Of a DNA stretch of 56,940 bases, positions 32,296 through 42,008 are shown piece after piece. Made by a program: the position numbers and the translations under genes. The stretch comes from Eubacteriales bacterium (GTDB lineage: Bacteria; Bacillota; Clostridia; Lachnospirales; Lachnospiraceae), in contig JAUNGV010000012.1 in assembly GCA_030524225.1 (NCBI GenBank), forward strand, positions 1 to 56,940, written 5' to 3'. Numbering within the stretch: position 1 is the first letter of the stretch; each line of letters starts with the position of its first letter. The notes under the pieces were generated by a model, which worked only from the letters and a program-made list of their open reading frames with translations, was not told the DNA's origin and searched no databases.

Positions 32296-35200
32296 ATGGG
32301 AATTCGGTTTACGCAGAAGCAGCAGAAGGTGCTGGAGGCGCGGGGGCATAACGTGCTTGTCTCCGCAGCGGCGGGGAGCGGCAAGACGGCGGTGCTCGTC
32401 GAGAGGATCGTGCGTCTGATCACGGAACCCGGAGAAGGGGGAGTGCCTGCCGATATTGACAGGCTGCTTGTTGTGACGTTTACGAGAGCGGCGGCGGCGC
32501 AGATGCGGGAGCGGATTGCGGCGGCGATCGGAAAGCGGCTGCTGGACGATCCCGGGAACGCGCACCTGCAGCGGCAGGAGACGCTGCTGCACCGCGCCCA
32601 GATCACGACGATTGACAGTTTCTGTACGTTTCTGCTGCGCAACCATTTCGGGGACATCGGTCTCGATCCTTCGTTCCGGCAGGCGGACGAGATGGAGGCG
32701 GGACTGCTGCAGAAGGACATTCTGGGGGCGGTGATCGAGGAGGCGTATGCGGAGAATACGCCGGAGTTTGCGGCATGCACCGGGTATTTCTGTCCGGGGT
32801 TGGGAGACGGGCGGCTGGAGGAGCTGATTCTCGATCTGTACCGCAGGGCGATGAGTCATCCGTGGCCGGAGGCGTGGCTGCGCGAACGCGCGGGGGATTA
32901 CAGGATTGCGGACAAGGATGCGCTCTGCGAGGCGCAGTGGAGACAGGAGACGCTGCTGCGGCTGGCTGAGAGACTGGGGGAGATGGAGGGGCAGTATGCG
33001 GCGCTGATCGCCCTCGCTGAGAGTGCGGGCGGGCCGTATCCGTACGCGGAGTTTCTGGCGGCAGAGCGGGCGGCGCTGTTTGGAAACACAGAAATCGGGA
33101 AAACCGGGCTGTGGGGGGATCCGGCTGCGGAGCGTGCGGATCACGGAAGAACCGGCGGATCCGGGAGCAGGGAAGATGAGGAGGCGTGCGGGAGCGGCAG
33201 TGCACAGCGGAAGATGAGCGCCGCGCAGACCCGCGCTCTCTCCCATCGCCTGCAGGAGATTCTCGGACGGGCGGAGGCGATGAAGAACCTGCCGCGCGTC
33301 GATGCGCGCAAATATCCGGATGTGGAGCCCGCGCGCAAGGCGGCGGTGCAGAGCGCGAGAAACGCGATCAAAAAGGAACTGAAGCAGCTGCGGGAATCGG
33401 TGTTCGGGGAAGCGGAGGAGCGCACGCTGGCGAAAATGGAGGCGGCCTGCGGCCCTTTGCAGGAACTGCTGCGTCTGACCGGGCGTTTTATGGAAGCGTT
33501 CGGGGAGGCGAAGCGGGAGAAGAACATCATTGATTTTGACGATCTGGAGCATTTTGCGCTGCAGATCCTGTGCGAATATAAGGAGGACGGGAGTGTCGCG
33601 GCGCGCAGGACGGCGCTCGCCTACCGGTCGTATTTCCATGAAATTCTGATCGACGAGTATCAGGACAGCAACGACGTGCAGGAACTGCTGCTCTCCATGA
33701 TCTCCGGCGAACAGATGGGGCGCTTCAACCGCTTTATGGTGGGAGACGTCAAGCAGAGCATTTACAAATTCCGGCTCGCGAGACCGGAGATTTTCATGGA
33801 AAAATTCGACGCCTACCGTCCGGACGACAGACAGACGGAACGGATTGATCTGGATCAGAACTTCCGCAGCCGAAAAGAGGTGCTCGGGAGTGTCAACGCC
33901 GTCTCGGAGAAGGTGATGCGCCGGGAAGTGGGGGGAGTCGGCTATGACGACAGCGTCTCTCTCAAGCCGGGCGCAGTCTATCCGGAGCCGGGAGATGTCT
34001 CGGAGGTTTCGGGACAGGCGGATAGCGGACAGATTCAGATGGACGGCGATCAGACGCAGGAAGCGGCGGAGACGGAGAATCCCTACTGCTCGGAACTGCT
34101 TATCGTTGACGAGACGCAGGAGGAGGGGGGATCAGGAGATGGGACAGGAACGGATTCCGCGGGAGAGGGCGGCGGGACAGACGCAGCCGGAACAGAGCGG
34201 GAGATGTCCGAGCAGGACGACGGGGATCCTGACTCTCTCTCCTTCGCGGCGCTGACGGCGCGCAAAAAGGAGGCGCTTGCCATTGCGCACCGGATCCGGG
34301 ATCTCGTGGGCGTGCTGCCAGTGACGGATGAGGAGAGCGGGGAGCAGCGTCCGGCGCAGTTCCGGGACGTTGTGGTCCTGCTGCGCTCCAATGCGGGCTG
34401 GGATGAGGAGTTCCGGAGCGTATTTGAAGAAGAAGGAATTCCATCTTATGTGAACACGCGGACCGGATATTTCGCGGCGCAGGAGATTCGGGAGATGCTC
34501 CAGCTGCTGCGCGTGCTCGACAATCCGAGGCAGGATATTCCTCTTTACGGCGCGATGCGCAGCTATTTCGGACAGTTCACAGAGGAGGAACTGGCCTGTG
34601 TGCGCGCGCAGGAGAGAGACGGCCTGCTGTACGATGCGGTGAGACGGTGCGCCGGGCGGCCGGAGGAGGAGCTGTCTCAGAAATGCGACGGGTTTCTCTC
34701 TTTTGTGGAGAGATGGCGCGGGAGGCAGCGGTTCCTCTCGGTGGCGGAGCTGCTGGCGGAACTTCTGGAGGAGACGGGATTCGAGGCGTATGCGGCGGCG
34801 CTGCCGGGCGGCGCGGGACGGCAGGCGAATCTGAAGATGCTCTGCGCGCAGGCCGCCTCTTTTACAAAGACGTCCTATACGGGGCTGTTCCAGTTCCTGC
34901 GCTACATCGACCAGATGAAGCGCTATGAAATTGACTACGGAGAGGCAAATACCCTCGATGAAAAAGCGGACGTTGTGCGGATCATGAGCATTCACAAGAG
35001 CAAAGGGCTTGAATTTCCGGTCTGCTTTGTGGCGGGGCTGTCCAAGCGTTTTAACAGGCAGGACGCCTCCGGTGATATGATTATCGACAACGACTGGGGC
35101 GTCGGACTCTCCTATATTGATCCGAAGAGGCGTGTTCGTTCTTCGACGATGAGAAAGGACGCGATTGCGGACAAGATTCGCAGGGATAGCCTCGGAGAGG

Positions 35201-36462
35201 AGCTGCGGGTTCTCTATGTCGCGATGACGAGAGCCAGGGAGAAGCTGATTCTGTCCGCATACGTCAAAGAATATGAGAAAAAGACGGAAGCGGCGGCGGT
35301 CAAAATACTGGGAATGAAAAAGGGAGAGCGCCATCTTCCTGTCTCGGTAATTGAAGGATCGGGCAGCTTTCTGGATCTCGTGGTGGCCGCGCAGGAGGCG
35401 CGCCGCGCGGCGGGGGAGACGGTTCCGTTTCAGGTGAGACGTGTGCGGGCGTCTGAGCTCTCGCTCCGGGAACTGGAAGAGCAGATGACGCTGGGAGCGC
35501 GCAGGGAACTGCTGCGGAGCGTACAGCGGGATGCGTCGCAGGGGATTTTTCAGGATCCTGCTCTGGCGCGGACGATTGCCGGACGCTTCGCCTTCCGCTA
35601 TCCGCAGGAGGGACTGGAGGCGCTTTATACCAAAACGACAGTTTCTGAACTGAAAAGGGCGGCGCGCGGCGCGGAATACGGCAGGGGTATGACGGGAGAC
35701 GGTTCTGCAGAGGCGGAGGAGGAAGAGAGCGCGGCGCTGTTTGCGCAGGAAGAGATCGTGCCGTACATTCCGCGTTTTGCCATGAGCGCGTCAGATGCGG
35801 GCGGGCTTTTGGATTTGGAAGCGGCCTCCGGTCTGGAAATGAATGTTCCGGTATCCGGCGTGGAGGCGGCAGGGGAGGGCCGGGCCGTGGAGGCGGCGGA
35901 CGTGTCTCGGACTGGGGCAGTGGAGGTTCCGGATCCGTCTGCGCCTCTGCGCGGGGCGGCTCGCGGCACGGCGATCCACCGGTTTATGGAGCTGTTTGAT
36001 TACGCGCGGTTTGAAAATCCGGCATCGGTGACGGCCGGGGAGCTGAATCACTATACGCAGGAGATGCTGGAGGCGGGGAAGCTCCTGCCGCAGGAGCGGG
36101 AAGTGCTGCTTCCGTTCCTGCGCTCGCCGCTGGCGGACAGAATGGCCCGCGCAGCCCGGAGAGGGGAATTGTACCGGGAACAGCCTTTTGTCATGGGCAT
36201 TGCGGCGAACCGGCTGAATCCGGAGTTTCCGGAGAAGGAGCAGGTGCTGATACAGGGTATCATCGACGTCTTTTTCATAGAAGAGGGGAACATCATTGTG
36301 GCGGATTACAAGACGGACCGGGTGCGTCGGGCGCAGGATCTGACGGAACGATACCGCGTGCAGCTCGATTACTACGCCGAGGCGCTGGGGCAGATGCTGC
36401 ACCGGGAGGTCTCCGAACGCATCATTTACTCCTTTGCGCTGGGACAGGAGATTTATCTTTAG
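32296..36462 (+). CDS. addA: ATP-dependent helicase/nuclease subunit A (AddA)
   Basis: 1388 residues against a usual ~1200-1250. UvrD-like helicase motifs in order: Walker A SAAAGSGKTAV (about 23-33), Walker B LIDEYQDSND (about 450), LDQNFRSRKEVL, VRIMSIHKSKGLEFPV, VAMTRAREKL; the C-terminal RecB-type nuclease has IIVADYKTDRV (about 1337). It unwinds and cuts DNA together with AddB in recombinational repair. Extra length comes from hydrophilic Gly/Asp/Glu/Thr-rich stretches at about 33110-33220, 33970-34240 and 35830-35945. Start ATG 32296 follows AAAGGGAAG; an upstream TTG at 32281 is less likely. Confidence 0.95.
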   Translation: MGIRFTQKQQKVLEARGHNVLVSAAAGSGKTAVLVERIVRLITEPGEGGVPADIDRLLVVTFTRAAAAQMRERIAAAIGKRLLDDPGNAHLQRQETLLHRAQITTIDSFCTFLLRNHFGDIGLDPSFRQADEMEAGLLQKDILGAVIEEAYAENTPEFAACTGYFCPGLGDGRLEELILDLYRRAMSHPWPEAWLRERAGDYRIADKDALCEAQWRQETLLRLAERLGEMEGQYAALIALAESAGGPYPYAEFLAAERAALFGNTEIGKTGLWGDPAAERADHGRTGGSGSREDEEACGSGSAQRKMSAAQTRALSHRLQEILGRAEAMKNLPRVDARKYPDVEPARKAAVQSARNAIKKELKQLRESVFGEAEERTLAKMEAACGPLQELLRLTGRFMEAFGEAKREKNIIDFDDLEHFALQILCEYKEDGSVAARRTALAYRSYFHEILIDEYQDSNDVQELLLSMISGEQMGRFNRFMVGDVKQSIYKFRLARPEIFMEKFDAYRPDDRQTERIDLDQNFRSRKEVLGSVNAVSEKVMRREVGGVGYDDSVSLKPGAVYPEPGDVSEVSGQADSGQIQMDGDQTQEAAETENPYCSELLIVDETQEEGGSGDGTGTDSAGEGGGTDAAGTEREMSEQDDGDPDSLSFAALTARKKEALAIAHRIRDLVGVLPVTDEESGEQRPAQFRDVVVLLRSNAGWDEEFRSVFEEEGIPSYVNTRTGYFAAQEIREMLQLLRVLDNPRQDIPLYGAMRSYFGQFTEEELACVRAQERDGLLYDAVRRCAGRPEEELSQKCDGFLSFVERWRGRQRFLSVAELLAELLEETGFEAYAAALPGGAGRQANLKMLCAQAASFTKTSYTGLFQFLRYIDQMKRYEIDYGEANTLDEKADVVRIMSIHKSKGLEFPVCFVAGLSKRFNRQDASGDMIIDNDWGVGLSYIDPKRRVRSSTMRKDAIADKIRRDSLGEELRVLYVAMTRAREKLILSAYVKEYEKKTEAAAVKILGMKKGERHLPVSVIEGSGSFLDLVVAAQEARRAAGETVPFQVRRVRASELSLRELEEQMTLGARRELLRSVQRDASQGIFQDPALARTIAGRFAFRYPQEGLEALYTKTTVSELKRAARGAEYGRGMTGDGSAEAEEEESAALFAQEEIVPYIPRFAMSASDAGGLLDLEAASGLEMNVPVSGVEAAGEGRAVEAADVSRTGAVEVPDPSAPLRGAARGTAIHRFMELFDYARFENPASVTAGELNHYTQEMLEAGKLLPQEREVLLPFLRSPLADRMARAARRGELYREQPFVMGIAANRLNPEFPEKEQVLIQGIIDVFFIEEGNIIVADYKTDRVRRAQDLTERYRVQLDYYAEALGQMLHREVSERIIYSFALGQEIYL

Positions 36463-36772
36463 AAGAAACCGTCAGGAGAATGGGCGGAAGGGATTTTTTT
36501 GCTTGATTTTGATTTGGGGAATGAGAGAGATCTGTGATATACTGGACGTCGTAGCGCGGAGCGGAGGTGTGGACGCCGGGGTTCGGCGGAGAGGCAGACC
36601 GTCCGGGAAGAGGAAGCGGCGATGCGGACGCCGGGGTTCGGCGGAGAGGCAGACCGTCCGGGAAGAGAAAACGGAGGTGCGGACGCCGGGGTTCGGCAGG
36701 AAATGTACGGCGCCGGACGGGGAGATTTCCAACCGGTCCGCGGGACAAAGAGAACAGGAGGCGGGGATTTAG
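36463..36772 (+). promoter_or_regulatory. 310-bp spacer with extended -10 and repeat array
   Basis: After addA there is a T-run (36494-36500) without a clear stem. TGATATACT (36535-36543) is an extended -10 with no good -35; it could drive the next gene from about 36550. The 55-bp tandem repeat described separately occupies 36561-36705, and AGGAGGCGGGG before 36773 is the ribosome site. No credible gene is present. Confidence 0.5.
36561..36705 (+). repeat. 55-bp tandem repeat (non-coding minisatellite)
   Basis: GGACGCCGGGGTTCGG begins at 36571, 36626 and 36681, exactly 55 bp apart. The first two units are nearly identical over the whole period and the third is cut short after GGTTCGGC. It lies between a probable promoter and the start of the CmpB-like gene, so copy number would change the leader length. 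Confidence 0.9.
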
Positions 36773-37888
36773 ATGATTGCAGGACTTTCATTTTATCAGA
36801 TTGCGTGGTATTTCGTGCTCTATTCCTTTGTGGGATGGTGCGTGGAAGTGGTGTTTTGTACTGTGACAGAGGGCAAGGTCGTGAACAGAGGATTCCTGAA
36901 CGGCCCGGTCTGCCCGATTTATGGATTCGGCATGGTGGCCGTTCTGATGATTCTGCAGAATGTGCCGGTACACAAAGCGGGGGATCTGAGCGTTTTTGTG
37001 CTCTTTCTCGGGAGTATGCTGCTGGCGACGGCGGTGGAGCTGGTCGGGGGATGGCTGATGCTTCGGCTCTTCCATGCGAGATGGTGGGATTACCGGAACA
37101 AGCCGTTTAATATCGGCGGTTTTGTCTGCCTGCAGTTCAGTATTCTCTGGGGAATCGGCGGCGTCATCGTCGTGCGGATGGTGCATCCGCTTCTCTCGCA
37201 GATCTCGGCGGAGCGGATTCCGAGCCGGATTGGCTGGCCGGTTCTTGCGGTGCTGTATGCGGTTTATCTCGCGGATACCATCGTGACGGTGCTGACGGTG
37301 CGCGGCCTGAACAAGGATCTGGAAGAGCTGGACCGCGTGAGCGCTTCGATCAGGAAGGTCAGCGATTCTCTGAGCGAAGGTCTCGGCACGAGGGCAATCT
37401 ATACGGACAGAAAGATCACGGAAGGAAGGATACAGGCGTCTCTGGCCAGAGCGGAAGCGCGCGATGCGGTGCATAGTGCGCAGGAGACGACGCGGGCGCG
37501 TTTCACAGAGATGCAGGAATCTGCGGCCAATGTGCGTGAGGCGGCGGCAGACGCATTTGATAACGCATCGGATGCGGCGGGCAGTCTGCTGAGCAGTGCG
37601 AGAAGCGCGGCGGCGGACGCCTTCGACAGCGCATCGGACGCGGCGGGCGATCTGCTGAGCAGCGCGAGGAGCGCGGCGGCGGACGCCTTCGACAACGCAT
37701 CGGACGCGGCGGACGATACCCGTGCCCAGCTGGAAAAGAGAGCAGAGGCGCTGCGTGACGATATTCTGAAGAAAACATGGTGCGGAAGACGTCTGCTCCG
37801 GGCATTCCCGGATATGCAGCATCGCGATTATAAGGAAATTGTCGAAGAACTGCAGAAGTGTATGTGTGAGGAGAAAGACGATCAATAG
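36773..37888 (+). CDS. CmpB-like (COG4905) membrane protein with repeat tail
   Basis: 371 residues. The N-terminal ~190 have about five to six membrane helices with the conserved VGWCVEVVFCTVTEGKVVNR, FLNGPVCPIYGFGM and WWDYRNKPFNIGGFVCLQFS blocks of the putative ABC-transporter-type CmpB family, whose role is not established. The cytoplasmic tail is Ala-rich helical/coiled coil containing three 22-residue repeats (AAADAFDNASDAAG then LLSSARS) coded by a 66-bp tandem repeat. The tail ends with a basic, Cys-containing segment. ATG 36773 follows AGGAGGCGGGGATTTAG. Confidence 0.8.
   Translation: MIAGLSFYQIAWYFVLYSFVGWCVEVVFCTVTEGKVVNRGFLNGPVCPIYGFGMVAVLMILQNVPVHKAGDLSVFVLFLGSMLLATAVELVGGWLMLRLFHARWWDYRNKPFNIGGFVCLQFSILWGIGGVIVVRMVHPLLSQISAERIPSRIGWPVLAVLYAVYLADTIVTVLTVRGLNKDLEELDRVSASIRKVSDSLSEGLGTRAIYTDRKITEGRIQASLARAEARDAVHSAQETTRARFTEMQESAANVREAAADAFDNASDAAGSLLSSARSAAADAFDSASDAAGDLLSSARSAAADAFDNASDAADDTRAQLEKRAEALRDDILKKTWCGRRLLRAFPDMQHRDYKEIVEELQKCMCEEKDDQ
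37541..37718 (+). repeat. 66-bp in-frame tandem repeat in CmpB-like gene
   Basis: Units start at 37541, 37607 and 37673, 66 bp apart; the third is cut at about 46 bp. The second and third are the most alike, pointing to recent duplication. Confidence 0.9.
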
Positions 37889-37954
37889 CCGGACATCCGG
37901 GCGGTTCGAACGGAGAAACCGCGCAGCGGGAGAACGGATACGGAAAGGAAACCT

Positions 37955-38737
37955 ATGCCGATTGAGATTTTACAGGGAGTTCTGATCCCTTTTGCGGGGA
38001 CGGCGCTGGGCGCGTCCTGCGTATTCTTTATGAAAAAAGAAATCCATCCGGCTGTGCAGCGGGCGCTGACGGGATTTGCGGCGGGCGTCATGGTGGCAGC
38101 CTCGATATGGAGTCTTCTGATTCCGGCGATGGATCAGGCGGGGGCTATGGGAAAACTGGCGTTTATTCCGGCGGTTGTTGGATTTCTGGCCGGTATGGCC
38201 TTTCTGCTGGTGCTCGACAGTGTGATCCCGCATCTGCACCTGAACAGCGAAGAGGCGGAGGGGCCAAAGAGTCATCTGAAAAAAACGACGATGCTGGTTC
38301 TGGCGGTGACACTGCACAATATTCCGGAGGGAATGGCGGTCGGCGTGGTTTACGCCGGATGGGCGGCGGGAAGCGCGCAGATTTCCCTGACGGGAGCGTT
38401 GGCTCTGGCGCTCGGTATCGCGATTCAGAACTTCCCGGAGGGGGCGATTATCTCCATGCCGCTGCGCTCGAACGGAGCGGGTAAGTCTAAGGCGTTTCTC
38501 TACGGTGTGCTCTCGGGTATTGTGGAGCCGGTTGGAGCGCTGCTGACGATTCTGGCGGCGGGGTTCGTGATTCCGATTCTGCCGTATCTGCTCAGCTTCG
38601 CGGCAGGCGCCATGCTCTATGTCGTGGTGGAGGAGCTGATTCCGGAGATGTCGCAGGGAGAACACTCCAATATCGGAACGATTGCATTTGCGGTGGGTTT
38701 CTGTCTGATGATGACGCTGGATGTGGCGCTCGGGTAA
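37955..38737 (+). CDS. ZIP family metal transporter
   Basis: 260 residues, eight predicted helices. The metal-binding helix pair reads LHNIPEGMAVG (TM4) and IQNFPEGAIISM (TM5), the ZIP hallmark; SVIPHLHLNSEEAE is a His/acid loop. It probably imports zinc or a related divalent ion. AAAGGAAA lies just before ATG 37955. The short leader holds small stems (CCGGA/TCCGG, CCGC/GCGG). It is 66 bp after the CmpB-like gene and followed by a hairpin pair. A zinc/cadmium efflux operon lies 7 kb downstream, but no shared operator was seen. Confidence 0.92.
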   Translation: MPIEILQGVLIPFAGTALGASCVFFMKKEIHPAVQRALTGFAAGVMVAASIWSLLIPAMDQAGAMGKLAFIPAVVGFLAGMAFLLVLDSVIPHLHLNSEEAEGPKSHLKKTTMLVLAVTLHNIPEGMAVGVVYAGWAAGSAQISLTGALALALGIAIQNFPEGAIISMPLRSNGAGKSKAFLYGVLSGIVEPVGALLTILAAGFVIPILPYLLSFAAGAMLYVVVEELIPEMSQGEHSNIGTIAFAVGFCLMMTLDVALG

Positions 38738-38738
38738 C

Positions 38739-38870
38739 AACAGACTTTGCGTTCCGCAAAGTCTGTTCGAAGCAGCGGAGCTGCTTCGGCGTATAAGGAA
38801 CAGCTGTTTCAAAAGCGGCAAAGTCTGTACGAAGCAGATATGCAAAAGCAGCAAAGTCTGTACAAAGCAG
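38739..38870 (+). repeat. intergenic hairpin pair with AAAGTCTGT repeats
   Basis: Hairpin 1 AACAGACTTTGCG (38739-38751) / CGCAAAGTCTGTT (38755-38767), 2 nt after the ZIP stop. Hairpin 2 CGAAGCAGC (38768-38776) / GCTGCTTCG (38780-38788), then G. Two further GCAAAGTCTGTAC-AAGCAG copies follow at about 38818 and 38853. Same architecture as 1413, 3874, 26848 and 32122. Confidence 0.8.
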
Positions 38871-38902
38871 TGGGATAAAATCAGGGAAAGGGTAGCGGTG
38901 TA

Positions 38903-40564
38903 ATGGGAGGAACGGACGGCGGGAGGCAGATCAGAGAACAGGAGACGGAACGGCAGAGCTGGCAGGAGCGCCTTCCCGCTGATTTTTGTGCGCGGATGCG
39001 TCGGATGCTGGGGGAGGCGGAGTACGGGGAATTCCTCGCCTCGTATGAGACGCCGCGCGCGCAGGCGCTCCGCTGCAATCCGCTGAAGATGGAGCCCGGT
39101 GTATTTGCGGAGCGGATGCCGTGGAGGATGGAACCGGTGCCGTGGGAGGAGACGGGCTTTTACTATGGCGGCGGGAATGAGGAGGAGACTGAGGGCGAGT
39201 GGAAAGACTCCCGTCCGCGTCCCGGGAAGCATCCTTATCATGAGGCAGGTCTCTACTATATTCAGGAGCCGAGCGCCATGGCGGTGGCGGCCCTCTCCGG
39301 CGCACAGCCGGGGGAGAGGGTGCTCGATCTGTGTGCGGCGCCGGGGGGCAAGACGACGCAGATTGCCGGCAGAATGCGGGGCGAGGGACTGCTGATCGCC
39401 AATGAAATCCATCCGGCAAGAGCCAGAATTCTCTCCCAGAACGTGGAGCGCATGGGAATCCGGAACGCGATTGTGACAAACGAGTCCCCGGAGAAGCTGG
39501 CGGCGCGTTTTCCGGTGTTTTTCGACAGGATTCTGGTGGATGCGCCCTGCTCCGGAGAGGGGATGTTCCGCAAAGAGGAGCAGGCACTTCTGCACTGGAG
39601 CGAGGAGAACGTGGCGCTCTGCGCCCGGCGGCAGCAGGAGATTCTGGAGGCGGCGGACCGGATGCTCTGCGACGGAGGCACGCTCGTCTATTCGACGTGT
39701 ACTTTCGCGCCGGAGGAGAATGAGGGGAGCGTGTGGCGCTTTCTTCTGCGCCATCCGGAGTATACGATTCAGGAAGCGGAGGGCGCGGGACAGAGGAACT
39801 TTGCACAGGGAAATCCCGGGTGGCTGACGAAAGAGGAACGAAGCGATGCCGGAGAAGTCGCGGGAGAGCGGCCGGACGGCGGAGGCACGCCGAGGCACGC
39901 CGCGGGAGTGAAGCCGGACGCCGGAGAGGTACAGCCGGGCAGCTCCCGGAGTCTGTCGGAGCAGAGCGCCGCGCAGCCGCACCATCCGGACGAGCTGGCC
40001 CGCACGGTGCGGCTGTGGCCTCACTGCGTGCGGGGCGAGGGGCATTTCATCGCGGTGCTTCACAAGGCCGGGACGGCGGGAAGAAAGCTGTGCGCGGATC
40101 AGCTGCCGCGGCCGGACCGGGCGGCGCTGTCTCTGTGGGAGGAATTCTGCGGACAGACGCTTTGCGGGAGCGCGCAGGAGAGGCTGGCGCGGTCGGGAAT
40201 CCCGATTCTGTTCGGGGAGGAGCTGTACCTGATGCCGGAAGCGGTTTCGCTGGATAAGCTGCGGGTGCTGCGTCCGGGACTTCACCTCGGAACGATCCGC
40301 AGAAAGCGGTTCGAACCATCGCATGCGCTGGCTCTGGCGCTGCGGGAGGAAGATGCTGTCAGGGTTCACGCTTTTTCGGCATGCGGACCGGAACCGGATC
40401 CGGGCAGCGGGGCAGTGCGCTTTTTAAAAGGAGAGACGATCACCTGTGATCCGCAGGGCAGAGGCTGGACGCTCGTACTGGCAGACGGTTATCCGCTGGG
40501 ATGGGGCAAGGCAAATTCGGGCATCCTGAAAAATCACTACCCAAAGGGACTGCGGTGGCAGTGA
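38903..40564 (+). CDS. RsmF-type 16S rRNA (cytosine-C5) methyltransferase
   Basis: 553 residues. SAM-binding VLDLCAAPGGKTTQIA (about 140-155), motif IV DAPCSGEGMFRK (Cys near 215) and motif VI VYSTCTFAPEENE with the catalytic Cys near 266 define the NSUN/RsmF group. A C-terminal RsmF_B/PUA-like region ends LGWGKANSGILKNHYPKGLRW. A hydrophilic ~60-residue insertion (about 313-372, Gly/Ala/Glu/Ser-rich, with PDAGE/SDAGE echoes) separates the methylase core from RLWPHCVRGEGHFIAVL. The start ATG 38903 has AAAGGG about 10 nt upstream; the core begins near residue 24. Confidence 0.9.
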   Translation: MGGTDGGRQIREQETERQSWQERLPADFCARMRRMLGEAEYGEFLASYETPRAQALRCNPLKMEPGVFAERMPWRMEPVPWEETGFYYGGGNEEETEGEWKDSRPRPGKHPYHEAGLYYIQEPSAMAVAALSGAQPGERVLDLCAAPGGKTTQIAGRMRGEGLLIANEIHPARARILSQNVERMGIRNAIVTNESPEKLAARFPVFFDRILVDAPCSGEGMFRKEEQALLHWSEENVALCARRQQEILEAADRMLCDGGTLVYSTCTFAPEENEGSVWRFLLRHPEYTIQEAEGAGQRNFAQGNPGWLTKEERSDAGEVAGERPDGGGTPRHAAGVKPDAGEVQPGSSRSLSEQSAAQPHHPDELARTVRLWPHCVRGEGHFIAVLHKAGTAGRKLCADQLPRPDRAALSLWEEFCGQTLCGSAQERLARSGIPILFGEELYLMPEAVSLDKLRVLRPGLHLGTIRRKRFEPSHALALALREEDAVRVHAFSACGPEPDPGSGAVRFLKGETITCDPQGRGWTLVLADGYPLGWGKANSGILKNHYPKGLRWQ

Positions 40565-40646
40565 GATCCGGTCCGGCAAAAGTAACGGTAAGGAAAACGG
40601 GGACGCGACCTAAGAAGGCGCGCTCCGGTGAGAATGGGGGTTAAAA

Positions 40647-42002
40647 ATGGCGGCACAGATATTGGCAGTAGGAATTTTTATCATCATGTTCGTCCTGATT
40701 ATTCTGGACAAGTTTGAGAGACATGTCGTGGCGCTGGCATGCGGCGGAGCGACATGCCTGCTGGTGTTTGGCGCGGCAATGCGCAGTTTTACGGCGTTCT
40801 GGGAGACGCTCAGTCTGCAGAATATTTTCACGCTGGAGTTCTGGTACGAAGCGGGGACGGCGACCGAGAGCACCAACGGCATCAACTGGGCCACCATCCT
40901 CTTTATTGCGGGGATGATGGTGATGGTGGAAGGGATGGCACGGTGCGGCTTTTTCCGCTGGCTGTGCATGACGATCGCGCGGGCGGTCCGATACCGGATT
41001 TCCCTGATTTTCCTCACGTTTATGCTGATGTCCTTCGTGCTCGCCATGTTCATCGACAGCATCACGGTGATTCTGTTCCTGGTGGCGGTGACGGTGGAGC
41101 TGGCCCAGCTTCTGAAATTCAATCCGATTTCCATGATTCTGGCGGAGGTGTTCTGCGCCAATCTGGGTGGCTCCGCGACGATGTGCGGGGATCCGCCGAA
41201 CATTATTATTGGTACTTCACTGGGACTTTCGTTTGCTGATTTTGTGACGAATACCGGCGTGATGGCGCTGATTTCACTGGTGGTTGTGGTCGCGTATTTC
41301 TATTTCAGTTTCCGGAAGGAGCTGGTGGCGGACGAGGGACATGTCGTGGATACGGCGGCGCTTCCCACGCCCCAGTCCGCGATTACTGACAAAAGAGGAT
41401 TCCTGATCAGCTGCGTGATTTTCCTCTGCGCGGTCGTGATGCTCATCACGCACTCCCAGACCGGACTGACGGTGGCGTTTATCGGCGTATTTATTGCGGT
41501 GATTACGCTGCTCACGTCGGGACACAGTGTGCTCAAAATCCTGCGCAGAATTGATTACAAGACACTTCTCTTTTTCATCGGACTGTTCGTGGTGGTGGGC
41601 GGTCTCGAGCAGACGAGGATTCTGGAAATGGTGGCGGGCCTGATCGGAACAGTCAGCAACGGCAATGTGATGGTGATGGTGGCGATCATTATCTGGGGAT
41701 CGGCGATTGCCAGTGCGGTGGTGGACAATATTCCTTTTGCGGCGACGATGATTCCCGTGATCCGGAGCCTGTCCGCGGCGACGGGGGCAGATCTGTCGGT
41801 GCTGGCGTGGACGCTGGCGATGGGGACGGATATCGGCGGCAACGCGACGCCGATCGGCGCGTCCGCAAACGTTGTGGGCACCTCGGTCTCCGCCAAGGCG
41901 GGCCATCCGATCAGCTGGAAGCGGTACTGCACGGCGGCGGTGCCTGCGACGGTGCTGGTCATTCTGATTTCCATGATTTTTATTTTTGTGAGATACCTGT
42001 AA
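40647..42002 (+). CDS. ion transporter superfamily permease, ArsB/NhaD-like
   Basis: 451 residues, about eleven to twelve helices. NLGGSATMCGDPPNIIIG and, in the inverted second half, NIPFAATMIPVI and MGTDIGGNATPIGASANVV are the paired signature loops of the ArsB/NhaD ion-transporter superfamily. It may move sodium/protons, arsenite or dicarboxylates; no ars gene is adjacent, so arsenite is not favoured. GAATGGGGG upstream of ATG 40647 is a fair ribosome site. A MITE-like palindrome begins 7 bp after the stop codon. Confidence 0.85.
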   Translation: MAAQILAVGIFIIMFVLIILDKFERHVVALACGGATCLLVFGAAMRSFTAFWETLSLQNIFTLEFWYEAGTATESTNGINWATILFIAGMMVMVEGMARCGFFRWLCMTIARAVRYRISLIFLTFMLMSFVLAMFIDSITVILFLVAVTVELAQLLKFNPISMILAEVFCANLGGSATMCGDPPNIIIGTSLGLSFADFVTNTGVMALISLVVVVAYFYFSFRKELVADEGHVVDTAALPTPQSAITDKRGFLISCVIFLCAVVMLITHSQTGLTVAFIGVFIAVITLLTSGHSVLKILRRIDYKTLLFFIGLFVVVGGLEQTRILEMVAGLIGTVSNGNVMVMVAIIIWGSAIASAVVDNIPFAATMIPVIRSLSAATGADLSVLAWTLAMGTDIGGNATPIGASANVVGTSVSAKAGHPISWKRYCTAAVPATVLVILISMIFIFVRYL

Positions 42003-42008
42003 GTAGTA

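Noticed and set aside
37970-40369. Long minus-strand open frame (about 799 codons) opposite the ZIP and RsmF genes
   Set aside because: It crosses two well-supported genes and the hairpin spacer, gives Arg/His/Leu-rich low-quality protein, and is the usual antisense artefact of GC-biased third codon positions. The same holds for 10805-12994, 31936-33639 and 45667-48006.
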